A stretch of 64,000 nucleotides of DNA, taken from the NCBI GenBank assembly GCA_036365515.1, contig CM070874.1, positions 168,588,797-168,652,796 on the forward strand. Reading direction: 5' to 3'. Shown one piece after another: positions 13,514 to 24,183 of this stretch (positions are counted from its first letter, which is position 1; each line of letters begins with the position of its first letter). The DNA is from Torymus aiolomorphi (Eukaryota > Arthropoda > Insecta > Hymenoptera > Torymidae). The notes below the pieces were generated by a model. It was given only the letters and a program-made list of their open reading frames with translations. It did not search any database and had not been told where the DNA came from. Both the position numbers and the translations under genes were made by a program.

Positions 13514-13950
13514 GGGGTAGAAAGAGAAGGTAATAAAATGAAATTTTCTGATGACAAGGAAAATTGTAGATAAAAAGAATAACCATTTGATTAAATACAC
13601 TAATAAAGAAATAAAAATTAGATCAGAAACGGGTAGAGAGTTCAAGTTAAATAACGTAATGTATTCTGAGGAGTTACCAGAGAATGTATAGTTACTTAGA
13701 CAGTTTGTTGATCAGGGTTTACAAATCCATGTAGACAATTGAGAGTAGAATCAGTAAATGGAAAGGAACTAGAAAACGAGGGTCGTAAAAATGAAAAGGG
13801 AATGATATTTTAGAGAGTAAATTGCCTAAATAATTAGATTTATTAACGACTGTAAATAATAGAAAGTTTCAAATTACAGAAAGTAGAACCGAAAATGACA
13901 AAACGGAAATTAGGGACAAGTTAGAAAACGAATCAGATTCTAGTGCAGAA

Positions 13951-14202
13951 ATGAGTAAAACAATGCTGTGGCATTTGAGAGTAGGTCATATGTCAAATAA
14001 ATATTTGATAGAACTGGCAAAAGTTTACTCAAATTTGCCAGGTAAAAGAGAGATTATGAGTGACAGAGATATCATAGAATGCGAGACGTGTTTTATTACT
14101 AAAAGCATGAAGTTGCATTTTGGCAAGACACGCAATAGGGGCGAAAAACCACTTAGAAAGATAGCTTTCAAACACAATACTGAGCAGTTAAGAGGGGGTT
14201 AG
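13951..14202 (+). pseudogene. Copia integrase zinc domain (pre-integrase), truncated
   Basis: WHLRVGHMSNKYL followed by CETCFITKSMK gives the H-x4-H...C-x2-C pattern of the pre-integrase/HHCC zinc domain, which helps integrase multimerise and bind element ends. About 13 codons after CETC the copia order breaks: the DDE catalytic core that should follow (some 160-180 residues) is absent and the frame ends at 14200-14202. Remnants upstream (13650-13740: 'yseelpe', 'qfvdqglq') are the degraded region between gag and this domain. Confidence 0.8.
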
Positions 14203-14257
14203 TTTGTGTTAGCCTCTTCAAAATACCGAGAAAGAGTAATACTAAATTTGGAAACAA

Positions 14258-14602
14258 GTGTTGAAAGTTTTTCTAGTTTGGTATATTTTGACAGGGTATA
14301 TAATTTATGTGCCAGAACAAAAGAAGTTATTCGAAAGCAGACATGTCAGGTTTGTCGAAAATAAATTCTACAAAGATGAGTATCCAAAAGGAGAAAAAGT
14401 CTCAACAGAGAGTATTGAATTCAGAGAGTCTGAAACACCAGAAAAGGAGAAATCTCTGGAGTCACTAAAGGTCATGGAAACAGAGGGAGAAAAAGTGGTG
14501 TCAGAAAACAGACCGAAGCGTGGGAGGCCTCGAAAAAATAAAGCATTGATGACCTATTTCATTAATAAAGAGGAGGAATCGTCAGAAGAAAGTGCTGAGT
14601 AA
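14258..14602 (+). pseudogene. Copia integrase C-terminal region and linker
   Basis: GYIIYVPEQKKLFESRHVRF resembles the 'GY.L(Y/W).P..KK...SRDV.F.E' segment that in copia polyproteins lies after the integrase core and before RT. It is followed by a long acidic/lysine-rich linker (EKVSTESIEFRESETPEKEK) with a GRPRKNK patch. The frame is open to TAA at 14600. The joined position right after the zinc domain implies an internal deletion of the core. Confidence 0.7.
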
Positions 14603-14638
14603 GAGACAGGAGAAAAGGATTTAGTCTATCATGCTCTG

Positions 14639-15397
14639 TTGGCTAAAATTCAAGGAGATCCTCAGATGTACAGGGAAGCAATTAATTCTTCAGAGGGAGA
14701 AAACTGGAGGAAAGCTATAGAATCTGAGCTTAACTCACTGAAAGAAAAAGGAGTATTTGAAGTAGTAGCAAAGAAAAGTTTGCTAACTCAACAGTCAAGT
14801 CGAAATGTATTGGACTCGAGATGGATTTTCAAACGAAAAATGGACGAATCCGGAAATATTATATTCAAAACTAGATTAGTAATTCGTGGGTTCAAGAACA
14901 AAAACAATTACGATTTGAGAGAAACCTATGCACCGGTATCAAGGTTACCCTTAGTAAGATCCTTTTTAGCCATAGCGAATAAGTACAAATTGAATCTGAG
15001 ACAGCTGGATGTAGAAAAAGCTTTTCTTTATGGAGAAATAGACGAGGACATATACATGGAGATTCCAGAGGGAGTGGTGAAAGAGAGAGAGATTAAGAAC
15101 AATAATTTGTGGAAATTATGTAAATCTTTGTATGGTCTTAAAATAAGCCCCAAAAGGTGGAATGATAAATTTACTCAGGTGATAGAGAGTTTAGGATTCA
15201 AATCAAACGATTTTGACCCTTGCTTATTTTTGAAATTGACTTCTAAAGGTTATTTAGCTGCGTTATTATATGTAGATGACGTACTGTTGATGGGGCACAA
15301 TAGTTACGAGATAGAACAGACAGTTAGGAGTCTGAGTAAAAGATTTGCCATTAAAGATATGGGACAGCCAAAGGAATTCTTAGGAATTCAAAATTGA
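14639..15397 (+). pseudogene. Copia reverse transcriptase domain
   Basis: An open 252-codon stretch covers nearly the whole copia RT (RVT_2): WRKAIESELNSLKEKG, SRWIFKRKMDESG, KTRLVIRGFK, YAPVSRLPLVRSFLAIA, QLDVEKAFLYGEIDEDIYME, LYGLKISPKRW and catalytic LLYVDDVLL near 15270. It would copy element RNA into DNA. The domain looks conserved, but no initiation signal of its own is expected since it is part of the polyprotein, and the frame ends at TGA 15395-15397 just after KEFLGIQ, where RNase H should follow. Classified as pseudogene because flanking domains are broken. Confidence 0.9.
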
Positions 15398-15459
15398 GAG
15401 AGATTTTAACAACCAAATTTTAAAAGTGGCCAGGAGAGAGTTGTAATATTAGTCAGGGA

Positions 15460-15960
15460 TTTTAAAAATTTACTTTAACATATAGAGCAGAATCGGACGG
15501 AATATTAGGGTATTCTGGTGTGAGTTTGATAGACTGTAAGAACTCGCTGACTACATGCGGAGTTATAATTAAATAGTTTGGAGACTTTGTGGTTTGGAGG
15601 ACGTATAAGCAATCGAGTGTAGCCTTTCCACTTGTCAAGCTGAGTATGTTGCGATAAGCGAGGTTTATCAAGAGTGAATGTCACTGTGAAATTCCGTGGA
15701 TTTCGTTATTAGACAGAATCAATGCCCAATGGCATTATATTGTATATGGCATATGGCAGCTCAGGTGTGTGCTGATATTAATGGTGGCAACACATTGAGG
15801 TATATGGTAGAGAGAACCTTATATTAAAGAGTTTATACATAATAATTGTATTAAATAATTGGACAGAATCAAAAGAACGGTTAGCTGACATATCTACAAA
15901 GCCGTTGGAGAAAAATTTGCATGACAAACTAACATATAAAATACTTAATAAGAAAGAGAC
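15460..15960 (+). pseudogene. Copia RNase H remnant
   Basis: Phrases of the copia RNase H appear in shifting frames: 'DGILGYSGV' near 15500 (catalytic-D region eroded), 'WRTYKQSSVA' near 15597, 'AEYV' near 15645 and 'tkplek' near 15900. Multiple stops. Followed by about 260 bases of 3' leader before the right LTR. Confidence 0.6.
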
Positions 15961-16215
15961 TTATATTTTGTTCTGTTCACAGGAGAAACTGACGACTGGA
16001 ATGTACCTAGTCAAACTACAGGTAAGACTGCTAAGTGTTATTAGATAAGAGGCTGAAGTACCAGCATATAAACCAATCAAAAGGAAGAAAATAATGCCGA
16101 CCAAAGACTGATCATAGTCAGATGGACCTGTGTTAGTCGTGAATCTAATTGGTAAAATGTACAGATAGGTGCGTTAATATAAAAACGGATCTTATTTATG
16201 TATGCGATGCTACTG

Positions 16216-16228
16216 GATTGAGAGGGAG
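16216..16228 (+). promoter_or_regulatory. Copia polypurine tract
   Basis: GGATTGAGAGGGAG-type purines immediately precede the TGTTGG of the right LTR, the expected plus-strand primer. Confidence 0.7.
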
Positions 16229-16491
16229 TGTTGGAATCTATGTGATCAATCTGCGTAGCGTTAAAGTAGATATAGATATATAGATGTATGTAAGAGAGCA
16301 ACGCCGCGCGGCGCGAGCGAGCGCCGCCGCAGTGCGGGGAGGGAGAGCGGTAGCTGCTCTAGTCAGACCGTTGCAGCGCGCCGAACGAGGCAGACGTGCG
16401 GAGTATTGTGAATATAGAGTGTGTTAAATAAAGCTTTTGTTTCATCTTGATTTGTTGCGTTTATCTTGTTGTCTTACCCTAAAATCCAACA
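16229..16491 (+). repeat. Copia right LTR
   Basis: It runs from TGTTGGAATC to ATCCAACA, so the short inverted ends are intact here. It matches the left LTR except for scattered substitutions and small indels in the GC-rich middle (for example GCCGCCGCAGTGCGGGG against GCCGTTGCAGTGTGGGG). Confidence 0.93.
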
Positions 16492-17941
16492 TTAATTTTA
16501 CATAATTAAAACCTATTGAAGCATTGGGCTAATAAATCTTCAAAAATTTAATTGGAAGAAGTATAGTATGTAGATGATATATATTTAACTAGATGTTACA
16601 GATGGAAAATTAATATATGTATTTTTTACTAATTGTGTGTGAATCTGTACTTTGAGTATTATGAACTAATGAAAGAGAATGATTTATAAATTCTCCATAA
16701 TTGGAAGATGTGAATAATTGAAAATTAAATTCGTGTAATTTTAGAAATAGCGAATATACTCCGAATATCGATATTTTCTTATTTAAAGTTATAGTTTTAC
16801 GAGAACTTCTTCTATTATTTATTTTACAAAAGATCTTAAATGTATAAAAGTGGGAAAGACAAATTTGTTTAAGAGTTAAGCATTATGTTAATAAACTAAA
16901 GGCTTAAACTGGAAATTTACTATATATGAACGTTTTAATTCATGACTCATATAACATAGTTTTTTAATTATAAACTATCGCTCGAATTGAAATTGTTAAA
17001 ATATAAAAATACGAAAATACAAGAATATAAAATTATAAGAAATTTACATATTTCTTGAATACATTTCAAATTTAATTTTTGTCATAGGTGAAGTTAAAAG
17101 AAAAATATTCTCTCTTGTTATTTAACATAAAATGATTTAAGAGTACGATCACAGAATAATCATCTAAGTGAAAAATAATGCAGGCGTGGGTGGTAGAAAA
17201 TGCTGGAAAGCAAGAGAGACGGGAATAGACGCCGTTGTATGTAACTCCAGGGTTTCCCCGGTATATTGGTTTTGAAGTGGTTAGAAAATTCCGAAGCGTA
17301 CTCGCCGTCCGAGAGTGTTATTGCTTACAGATGTTGGGGTCTAGAGACTAAGGCCTGGGAAAGCGAAAAGATTTTTTTTATAACATGGTCTACTCGGAAA
17401 CCTTGAGTCTGGCCAGTGTTTACTGAGGCTATCTTAAAAGAAATGAAGCGAGAAAAAATTTTACGACATGCGGCGAAGAAGGAAGCGTTGTACCCTAATC
17501 CTAAAATGTGTGTGTTTGGGATTTTCGTGTGACCGAAAATTTTGGATCTGGGTTTTACGAATTCAAAATTATTTTCTGCCTTGCATTTATTTAAAATTGT
17601 TAATTTTTAAAGATTTTTACAATGTACAAGAGTAATAGAGCAGACGAAAATTCCACGGTAAAAATGAATAGAAACAACCTACACAGATGGGAAGGAAATG
17701 CGTGATTCTAAATCAATCACATGTGCATTTTATATATACTACGCAAATTCTGTATAAGAGATATTGTGGAGAATAAAAGAATATTTCATGAATCGATAGT
17801 TTTAATCCGAACCTTAATTACCTCAATAAATTGAAATAGAAATTATTTTGTAATTAATTTCATTTTTTTTAAACTAAACCATATTTTAATTTGACTAATA
17901 TTGTTGTTCTAAAAATTTTTTTTTTTAATAATTAATATTAA
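16492..17941. other. Unassigned AT-rich sequence between copia and the KH exon
   Basis: Mostly AT-rich and non-coding. The block 17190-17540 has more balanced base composition. Within it an open stretch at about 17412-17530 reads WPVFTEAILKEMKREKILR and continues basic, stopping at a TGA. I do not recognise it; it might be an old exon or element remnant. Confidence 0.4.
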
Positions 17942-18059
17942 AAACGGCGGGATGTAATAAGGGTATTCGAGGAGGAGCGCTCGAAGAAGAGCCAGAACAT
18001 GACCGAGTGCGTGGCCGTATCGAGCTACGAGCACGTGACTGAGATCGTCGACCGACAAG
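17942..18059 (+). pseudogene. MEX3-type KH-domain exon, diverged
   Basis: Open frame ending at a consensus splice donor (CAAG|GTGAGT at 18059/18060). The peptide includes SKKSQNMTECVAVSSYEHVT and then EIVDRQG, which lines up with the start of the first KH domain of MEX3 RNA-binding proteins (family NMTECVPVP..EHVAEIVGRQG), and the exon ends exactly after the GRQG position. MEX3 proteins bind mRNA 3' UTRs. Three hallmark positions differ, including the first glycine of the GXXG RNA-contact loop (D-R-Q-G here). No acceptor or partner exon is seen nearby and a stop lies at 17939. Either a degenerate duplicate or a strongly diverged paralogue exon; identification rests on about 20 residues. Confidence 0.6.
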
Positions 18060-18720
18060 GTGAGTGTGATCTGCGCGTGAGAAAGAGAGAGATATAACTA
18101 TGTAAGCTGGTACGAGAAGAGTCGAAAGATTCTCTCGTACTTATGTATAGTTACTATCTCTGGATTTTTTATCTTATTTGTATAAGTGTGCATAGAATTA
18201 TCGAGATTGGTAATGAGTGAATATATTGAGAAGGTAGGAGAGAGTCTTTGTTTGCAAGGCGAGGTGATATGACTTTCGGAAAATGGATGTACCAGTATAT
18301 TTTGGTCATAAAATTGATTTTCCACGGAAAATAGCAGCATTCAACGTATTTTTACGATCAACACGCGCTCGCACGCGTCCCTACAATATATTTATGAAGC
18401 AGGAGGGCTTTCGAAGGTGAGCCACACACGCGTGCTTATGCTTGTAATGGTCGCTTCGCCCCCTGCCGGATGCTCAGGAGTTCACCAGGATTCGGATGAA
18501 GGGGGAAAAGGAGTATCAGGTGGCATAACAATGTACAATAAATATATGTAAAAAATATAAAGGTGTTTATTTAACACTTAACCTAATTCACAAAGTATAA
18601 TAAAGAAACCAATAACAATTTAACGGAGAAGAGAATAATAATAATAATAGAATTTAGTAGGCCGCTGCCCGTCTAATTCGCCACCTGAAAGATAAAAATA
18701 GTCAAACAATACTTACTACG
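18060..18720. other. Unassigned sequence after the KH exon
   Basis: Contains GA-rich 'gagaaagagagagata' near 18080, an inverted pair 'tacgagaagagtcgaaagat/attctctcgtac' near 18111-18141, and a second donor-like CGAAG|GTGAGC near 18417. There is also a short (AAT)n near 18636-18650. No gene can be supported. Confidence 0.4.
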
Positions 18721-18950
18721 TGATGAGGTCACGGTAGCATGGGACGTGAGAAGTCTACGCCGGAGTTATACTTCCAGGCGTTCCTGTTCCCGTGTCCAAG
18801 AGTTGAGGAAACTCACTAGACATGCGTGCTCACGAGGCTAGTGAGTGTCCTCACCATGAACCTGAGACACTACCTGCCCCGTGTGCTCACTGCAGCAGTA
18901 GTTCCGCTCGTTCCTTTTGTTTTCCTGCTCTGTCTGTTCTGTGTTTCTCT

Positions 18951-19572
18951 AATCACGTGCGCGCACGTCAATTAAGCGGAGAACGGTTCCAAGAACACCC
19001 TCCACGATACCTCGTAGGCTCACTATGGTAGCAACACTGGGGCCTGATTCTAAATTTGTCTCGACGTCGAGACACACCAAATCCGGAGCTGTAGACCAAT
19101 CAGGGAGCTCCTTTAAAAGGAAAAGCAGTTGTCTCGAGGCCGAGACACATTTAGAATCAGGCCCCAGGGTGTTTCGGATTCCAAGTGCCAGGAGAAGTTG
19201 TTCCGTATTCCTGTAATCGCGTACGCGCACGTCGATTAGTGGAAACTCCGTTTCGGGAACTCACCCTGCGACTACCTCGTCAGCTTGCGACGGCAGAGAA
19301 AGCGTGGATTCCGAACGTACAGAAGTTCGTCCGGTTGTTTGCGTTCCACTAGTCACATGCACACACGTCGACTAAGGGACCGGCATCTCCAGGAACACAC
19401 TCTGTGACTACCTCGTGAGCTCATGATGGTAGAGACAGGTTATGTTCCGGCTGTCCAGAGGTTTGTACGGTTGTTCGCGTTCCTCTAGTCACGAGCAACC
19501 ACGTCGAATAAGGAAACCACGTCTCCAGGAGTCAGCCTACAGGGGTGTCGTCGGCTCACGTTCACCGCGGCG
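18951..19572. repeat. Diverged tandem array, about 135 bp units, GC-rich
   Basis: Four units begin with 'tcacgtgcgcgcacgtc'-like words at about 18953, 19212, 19349 and 19484. Each is followed by 'ccacgata/gcgactacctcgt.agctc.cgatggta'. Spacing is about 137 and 134 bp for the last two intervals. The first interval is about 127 bp too long because a MITE sits in it. Open frames on both strands here are chance products of the array. Confidence 0.65.
19039..19165. repeat. 127 bp palindromic MITE inside a tandem unit
   Basis: Ends GGGGCCTGATTCTAAAT and ATTTAGAATCAGGCCCC are exact inverses, followed inward by TGTCTCGACGTCGAGACA on one side and TGTCTCGAGGCCGAGACA on the other. Removing it returns the host unit to the array's usual length, which supports both the MITE and the array. 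Target duplication not clear. Confidence 0.8.
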
Positions 19573-19947
19573 GGAGTACTCCGATGCATCAGGTAGAAAC
19601 GTCGGGAGTATGGCATTTCAGTACTTCCCACGTGAGCTCACAAGAGGAAGACCTGTATGTCCGGTCTATTAGCCTGTGGGCACATAGCGCTAGTAGACTA
19701 GTCAGCCTAGGATAACGGTCGGTCACGGTCTGTCTGACAACAATGTGGGCGCAGCTTATATAGGTGCCTGCCTCGTGTGAAGATGCGCGTGCCAGTGTGA
19801 CAGCGTATGAGTCGATGGTGCGCGCGTCAATGTAACAGCGCGATGGTACCAGACTGGTGGCAAGGCGGGTTTGCATGTTGTAGTTTGAGCGCGCGCGTGC
19901 ATGTTCGTGGATAAGGCGATCTTACATGTCGCGACTTGTAGAGACTA
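19573..19947. other. Unassigned GC-richer sequence
   Basis: A TATATA-like word (GCTTATATAGG, about 19755) and repeated 'gcgcgtgccagtgtgacagcgtatg'/'gcgcgcgtcaatgtaacagcgcgatgg' phrases (about 19784 and 19820) are visible. No gene recognised. Confidence 0.35.
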
Positions 19948-20709
19948 CCCTAGTGAAAAAGTGCAGCTGATTATCAGCTGATAATCAGCTGATAATCAGG
20001 TGATAATCGTGCCAAAACGGCACCTGATTATCAGCTGATTTTCACAAGAAACTTTATCGTTTAAAATTTATTTGTTATTAATTATTGTTATTTATTATTA
20101 TAAAGTACTATCATGATTCATTTACTTGAATCTACAATTAATAAATGTGTTCGAAAAAATGTCGAAAAATGTAGATTCTGACAAAGAAGTTTTGAATTAT
20201 TTGTTACAATTTAGGAATGTAACATTACTAACAATAATTAATAATAATAATTATTAATAATAAATGAAAATATCAACATGATTTTCAGGTGCATATCAGC
20301 TGATAATCATCTGAGAATCGGGTACCTATAAGGGGACTATCAGGTGATTATCATCTGATTATCAGCTGATTTTGATCTGGAATTCCTGTTGACATTTTCA
20401 TTTATTATTAATTATTATTATCATTTATTATTGTTAATTTTAATTTTACATTCCTAAATTATGACAAATAATTCAAAACTTCTTTGCTACAGTGTACATT
20501 ATTTTAAATACATTAGTTAATCGTATAGATTCAAATAAATGAACGATAACAATAAATTATAATAATAAATAATAATTAATAATAAATAAATTTTAAACGG
20601 TAAATTTTCATGTGAAAATCAGCTGATAATGAGGGGCCGTTTTGGCCCAATTATCACCCAATTATCAGCTGATTAACAGTTGATAATCAGCTGCACTTTT
20701 TCAGTAGGG
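19948..20709. mobile_element. Foldback element i: CCCTAGTG ends, CAGCTGAT repeats
   Basis: A 762 bp near-complete palindrome. Left end CCCTAGTGAAAAAGTGCAGC, right end the inverse of CCCTACTGAAAAAGTGCAGC. Both arms carry serial CAGCTGATAATCAG-like palindromic words, then AT-rich inverse-complementary arms, and a centre (20285-20395) with the same words again. TA flanks both ends (19946-19947, 20710-20711), a two-base target duplication. No ORF; must rely on a transposase elsewhere. Confidence 0.85.
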
Positions 20710-20730
20710 TAGAGGGAGCTGATGCGTGTA

Positions 20731-20908
20731 CCTAGCCTAACCGAAGGCAGGTAAAGAGAGGTTAGTACCAAGGAATATCGTCCTCGTTACCTAGCCTAAC
20801 CGGAGGCGGGTAAAGAAAGGTTAATAACGAGGAATATCGTCCTCGTTACCTAGCCTAACCTAATGTGGGTAAAGAAAGGTTAGTAATGAGAAATATCATC
20901 CTCGTTAC
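20731..20908 (+). repeat. Three 59 bp tandem units
   Basis: Units start at 20731, 20790 and 20849 with CCTAGCCTAACC, continue with GGTAAAGAAAGGTTAGTA and end 'atatcgtcctcgtta'. They are regularly spaced at 59 bases with about 85-90% agreement by eye. Confidence 0.9.
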
Positions 20909-20919
20909 AAGCTTATATA

Positions 20920-21209
20920 AAACCAAGTCGCTGTTTAAGATAAAGGTAGTTTAATCGTGCCAGGAGTCGGGTTCTCAAAGACGAGGTTTGCATGCGTACC
21001 GCTGTTTATAAAAAAGAGAACACCGTTTAAATATAGTTAGATTAAGCGTGCGGAAAAATGGGCCATCAAAGACGAGCTACATACTCCTGCTTTTATGAAA
21101 CGAAAACACTGCTTCAAAATGAAGGTGGCTTATTAAACATACTGAGAGTCTCGACCTCGAAGACGAGCTTTGTACGCGTGCTTTATCTTAAATAAATCGA
21201 ATTTCATGA
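20920..21209 (+). repeat. Degenerate 90 bp tandem array, direct orientation
   Basis: 'tcaaagacgag' recurs at about 20976, 21066 and (as 'tcgaagacgag') 21158, each followed by a '.tg.gtacg.cgtgctttta' stretch and 'gcgtgc.gg.a'. Matching units in opposite orientation occur at 25000-25130 on the far side of Penelope-like element 1. Confidence 0.6.
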
Positions 21210-21213
21210 TTAA

Positions 21214-21960
21214 GGTACTTCTCCTCGGACTCCCTAGTCAAAGCAGTGCTAAATGTAGAAGTTACCAAAAATTTAAAAAAACCATAGTTGTAATGTGATT
21301 TATTTATTTAAAATGATAGAGATAGTCCATGTATTATAAATAAAGCGTATTTAACATGACTAAAATAACTTTTTTCACAAAATGACGATTTTCTAGAAAC
21401 TAGATATCGTCACTACAAACAATTGTTGATAAATCACTGGAATCTTTTTTGTTTCTCAACCGATTTTAGTTTTCAAGGTCTCAATTTGCTCCTTAAGAAA
21501 TTTCATGGGGACTTGCCGAAGGAAAAATGAAAAATTATTCAAAACTCAGAAAGTTATAGATAATTGTTCATAAATTCATGTACGTTGATAAAACAAAATA
21601 TTCTTTTAATTGGCTATAACTTTCTGAGTTTTGAATAATTTTTAATTTTTCCTTTGGCAAGTCCCCATGAAATTTCTTAAGGAGTAAAATGAAAACTGGA
21701 AAACTAAAATCGGTTGAGAAACAAAAAAGATTCCAGTGATTAATCAACAATTATTTGTAGTGACAATATCTAGTTTCTAGAATATCACCATTTTGTGAAA
21801 AAAGTTATTTTAGTCATGTTATAAATACACTTTATTTATCATATATTGACTATCTCTATCATTTTAAATAAATAAATCACATTACACTATGGTTTTCTTA
21901 AATTTTAGGTAATTTCTACATTTAGCACTGCCTTGACTAGGGAGTCCAAGGGGAACCACC
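21214..21960. mobile_element. TTAA-flanked foldback (piggyBac-like, non-autonomous)
   Basis: TTAA at 21210-21213 and 21961-21964 flank a 747 bp element whose two halves are inverse complements over about 330 bases each. Left arm starts GGTACTTCTCCTCGGACTCC; the inverse of the right end is GGTGGTTCCCCTTGGACTCC. The short unpaired centre lies near 21585. The apparent minus-strand ORF inside is a product of the AT-rich arms. TTAA is the piggyBac target, but other superfamilies (Kolobok, Sola3) also use TTAA, so the class is inference. Confidence 0.8.
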
Positions 21961-22049
21961 TTAAATGACTCTAGTGATAGCCATAGATTAATTTGGATAA
22001 TAAGACTCGGGTGGTGATACTATCAACTTATTTATTCACTCAAATAAAT

Positions 22050-22104
22050 AACGACGTTTCGGCCCGTACAGAACGACGTACGTTACAAGGCCCTCATCAG
22101 GTTC
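22050..22104 (-). ncRNA. Hammerhead-like ribozyme core in PLE1 3' region
   Basis: Read on the minus strand: CTGATGAG, then GGCC ... GGCC able to pair as stem II, then GAAAC followed by GTC. This is the conserved CUGAUGA / GAAA / GUC arrangement described for Penelope-like elements, where the ribozyme lies in the terminal repeat and cleaves element RNA. Stem III would be very short, as in other PLE hammerheads. The inverted copy at 24883-24935 retains CTGATGA but has GAAAT in place of GAAAC. Confidence 0.6.
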
Positions 22105-22308
22105 CAATTTAGTTATTTCTACAAAAACAACTTTCGGCAACACGCTAGATGGTAGAGCGGTGAATACAAGCTTCACTGTCGCGTTATATTCTTATATATG
22201 TTTTGTTACATATGAGTGTGTTTGTGAATAAACACAATACTTGTATCTGTCTCGCCTTACGTATAAAAGTAACGAACTACTATGCTTTCAAACTTAATAG
22301 TCAAAATA

Positions 22309-24183
22309 CTAAACATTATTATTAATGAAATTTTTATAACAAAATTTTAAATTGTTTGTGTCTAACATTCTATTAATATTATTCGCATCAACATGAATAT
22401 GTAGCATTTCAGAGAATAATCGCTTGGATTTATTATTTTCTGTGTCTAGTATTTTTACCTTATCAAAGTTAAATGAGTGTGTTGTGTCATTAACATGTTC
22501 TACTAAAGCTGATTTCTCTCTAAAATGTTTACAGTCGCTTTCATGTTCCTTTACTCTAGTTTTGAGATGCCTGGAAGATTGGCCTATGTAACAAGCTTTG
22601 CAGTTATTACAATTTATTTTATAAACAATGTTACATTTGTCTATGTGACACATTCGATCTTTTCCCAATTGAATAAATCTCGAAAATTTGTCAATGCATT
22701 TGAAAATTACATTAATATTATTTTTGTGAAAAATTCTCTTAATAATAGAGTCAAATTTTTGAAAATAAGGTAAAACTATCAATTTTTTATTACTGAAAAT
22801 CACTTGATTTGAAGCTGCGTAATTATATATTTTTTGTAATTTTTTTTTTATATATTTATTAATAAAATTATGTGGGTAATTATTAGTTAGTAAGAATTTT
22901 TTTGATATTTCAAGATTTTCACTGTGGAATTTAACGTCGGACAATTTGATACTGTAATCTACTAATATGTAGACTATTGCGATTTTTTGAGATAAAGGGT
23001 GCTGTGAATTAAAATTTAAGTAACGACCAGAATGAGTAGGTTTCCTATACCAGTTAGTAATTATTGAATTATTATCTTGAATTATGAGCTTCAAATCAAG
23101 AAAACTAATTTCATTATTATTTGTGGTTTCCACTGTAAATTGTAGGTTACTATCAAAGTTATTAAACACATTCAAAGTTTCATCAATTAAACAAATGGGA
23201 ATACATATTAGAATGTCATCTACATAGCGTAAGTATAAAGGTACATCAAAACTTAGTTTATTAAGACAATGTTCCTCCAAGCGTCTCATAGCCAAGTCAG
23301 ACAAGACAGGACTTGCAGGACTTCCCATTGCAGATCCGAATGTTTGTTTATAAAATTTGTCATTAAATTGGAAAAATGTAGAGTCAAGGACTATCTTAAT
23401 ACCTTCACAAAACTCTTTACAAGAAAGATTTATTTTATTGCGTAAATATTTCCAATTATCTTCTATTGATTATATAATAATTTCCTTGCTTGTATTAGTG
23501 AATAAACTAACCACATCTAAACTAATTAGTGTGTATCCTGGAGGTATAACAAATGAATCTATCTTTTCTTTGAGATGAAAACTATTTTTTACATATGAGT
23601 TAGTTTTTGGAATGTTATAATTTAAAAATTTTGTCAAGAATTTGGATAAATTATATGTCGGAGAATTAACGGCGGAAACAATAATACGTATAGGATGTCC
23701 AGTCTTGTGTACTTTAACTAAACCGTAACATTTTGCCAGATTTGTTTTATTAATTTCCGTTGGTTTTAGATCAAATTCATAATCTTGAAAAATGCCTAAA
23801 TTGTACCAACGCTTTACAAATGCTGTTGTAGTTCTAATTAATTTATTGAGGGGGTTCTTTGACAATTCTTTGTAATATTTATCATTCTTTAGTTGTTTTT
23901 CAACACTGTCAATATATGTATTTTTATCTAGAACGACTGTGGCGTTTCCCTTATCTACTTTTGTCACTAGTAAATTTTTGTGTTGTTTAAGAAAATAATT
24001 AGTATTTTCAATGTCATTTATCATCTTGCTGGCGAAGAAACTTTGTTTTTTGGTAGATTTAAAAAACTCTCAAAGGATTTTAAAATATTATTTCTTAATT
24101 TATCAGTGTTAAATTCTAAAAAATATAATCCAGATTCTAATGATTTAAATAATTCAAATTTAGATCGAGTGTCAATATTACTA
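22309..24183 (-). pseudogene. PLE1 reverse transcriptase with GIY-YIG endonuclease
   Basis: Frame 24024 to 22309 is continuous except for one in-frame TAA at about 23470-23472 (after TSKEIII), 571 codons in all. Further upstream coding to 24183 needs one frameshift near 24050. Order: KVDKGNATVVLDK, GLVKVHKTGHPIR, SLDVVSLFTN, GSAMGSPASPVLSD, catalytic LRYVDDILI, FLDLKLI, NWYRKPTHSGRYLNF, then the GIY-YIG domain (NIVYKINCNNCKACYIGQSS, TRVKEHE, DHxHSFNFD-like). RT copies the RNA; GIY-YIG nicks the target. The N-terminus is missing because the inverted copy begins there. With so few lesions, inactivation is recent. Confidence 0.92.

Larger units (their letters stand above)
10064..16491 (+). mobile_element. 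Copia (Ty1/copia) LTR retrotransposon, decayed
   Basis: Two LTRs of 261 and 263 bp flank leader, gag, a partial integrase and reverse transcriptase in the copia order (integrase before RT). Primer site GGTTATGGGCC directly follows the left LTR; this is the internal initiator-Met-tRNA type used by Drosophila copia. A purine tract precedes the right LTR. Every frame except RT carries stops, and the integrase catalytic core is missing. TTAAT follows the right LTR and occurs three bases before the left LTR, possibly the target duplication blurred by AT slippage. Confidence 0.92.

Noticed and set aside
23980..24183. + strand start of the ORF covering 23980-24408
   Set aside because: The first half is antisense to PLE1 N-terminal coding, which reads well on the minus strand with one frameshift. 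Only the part from 24184 is true inverted PLE sequence.
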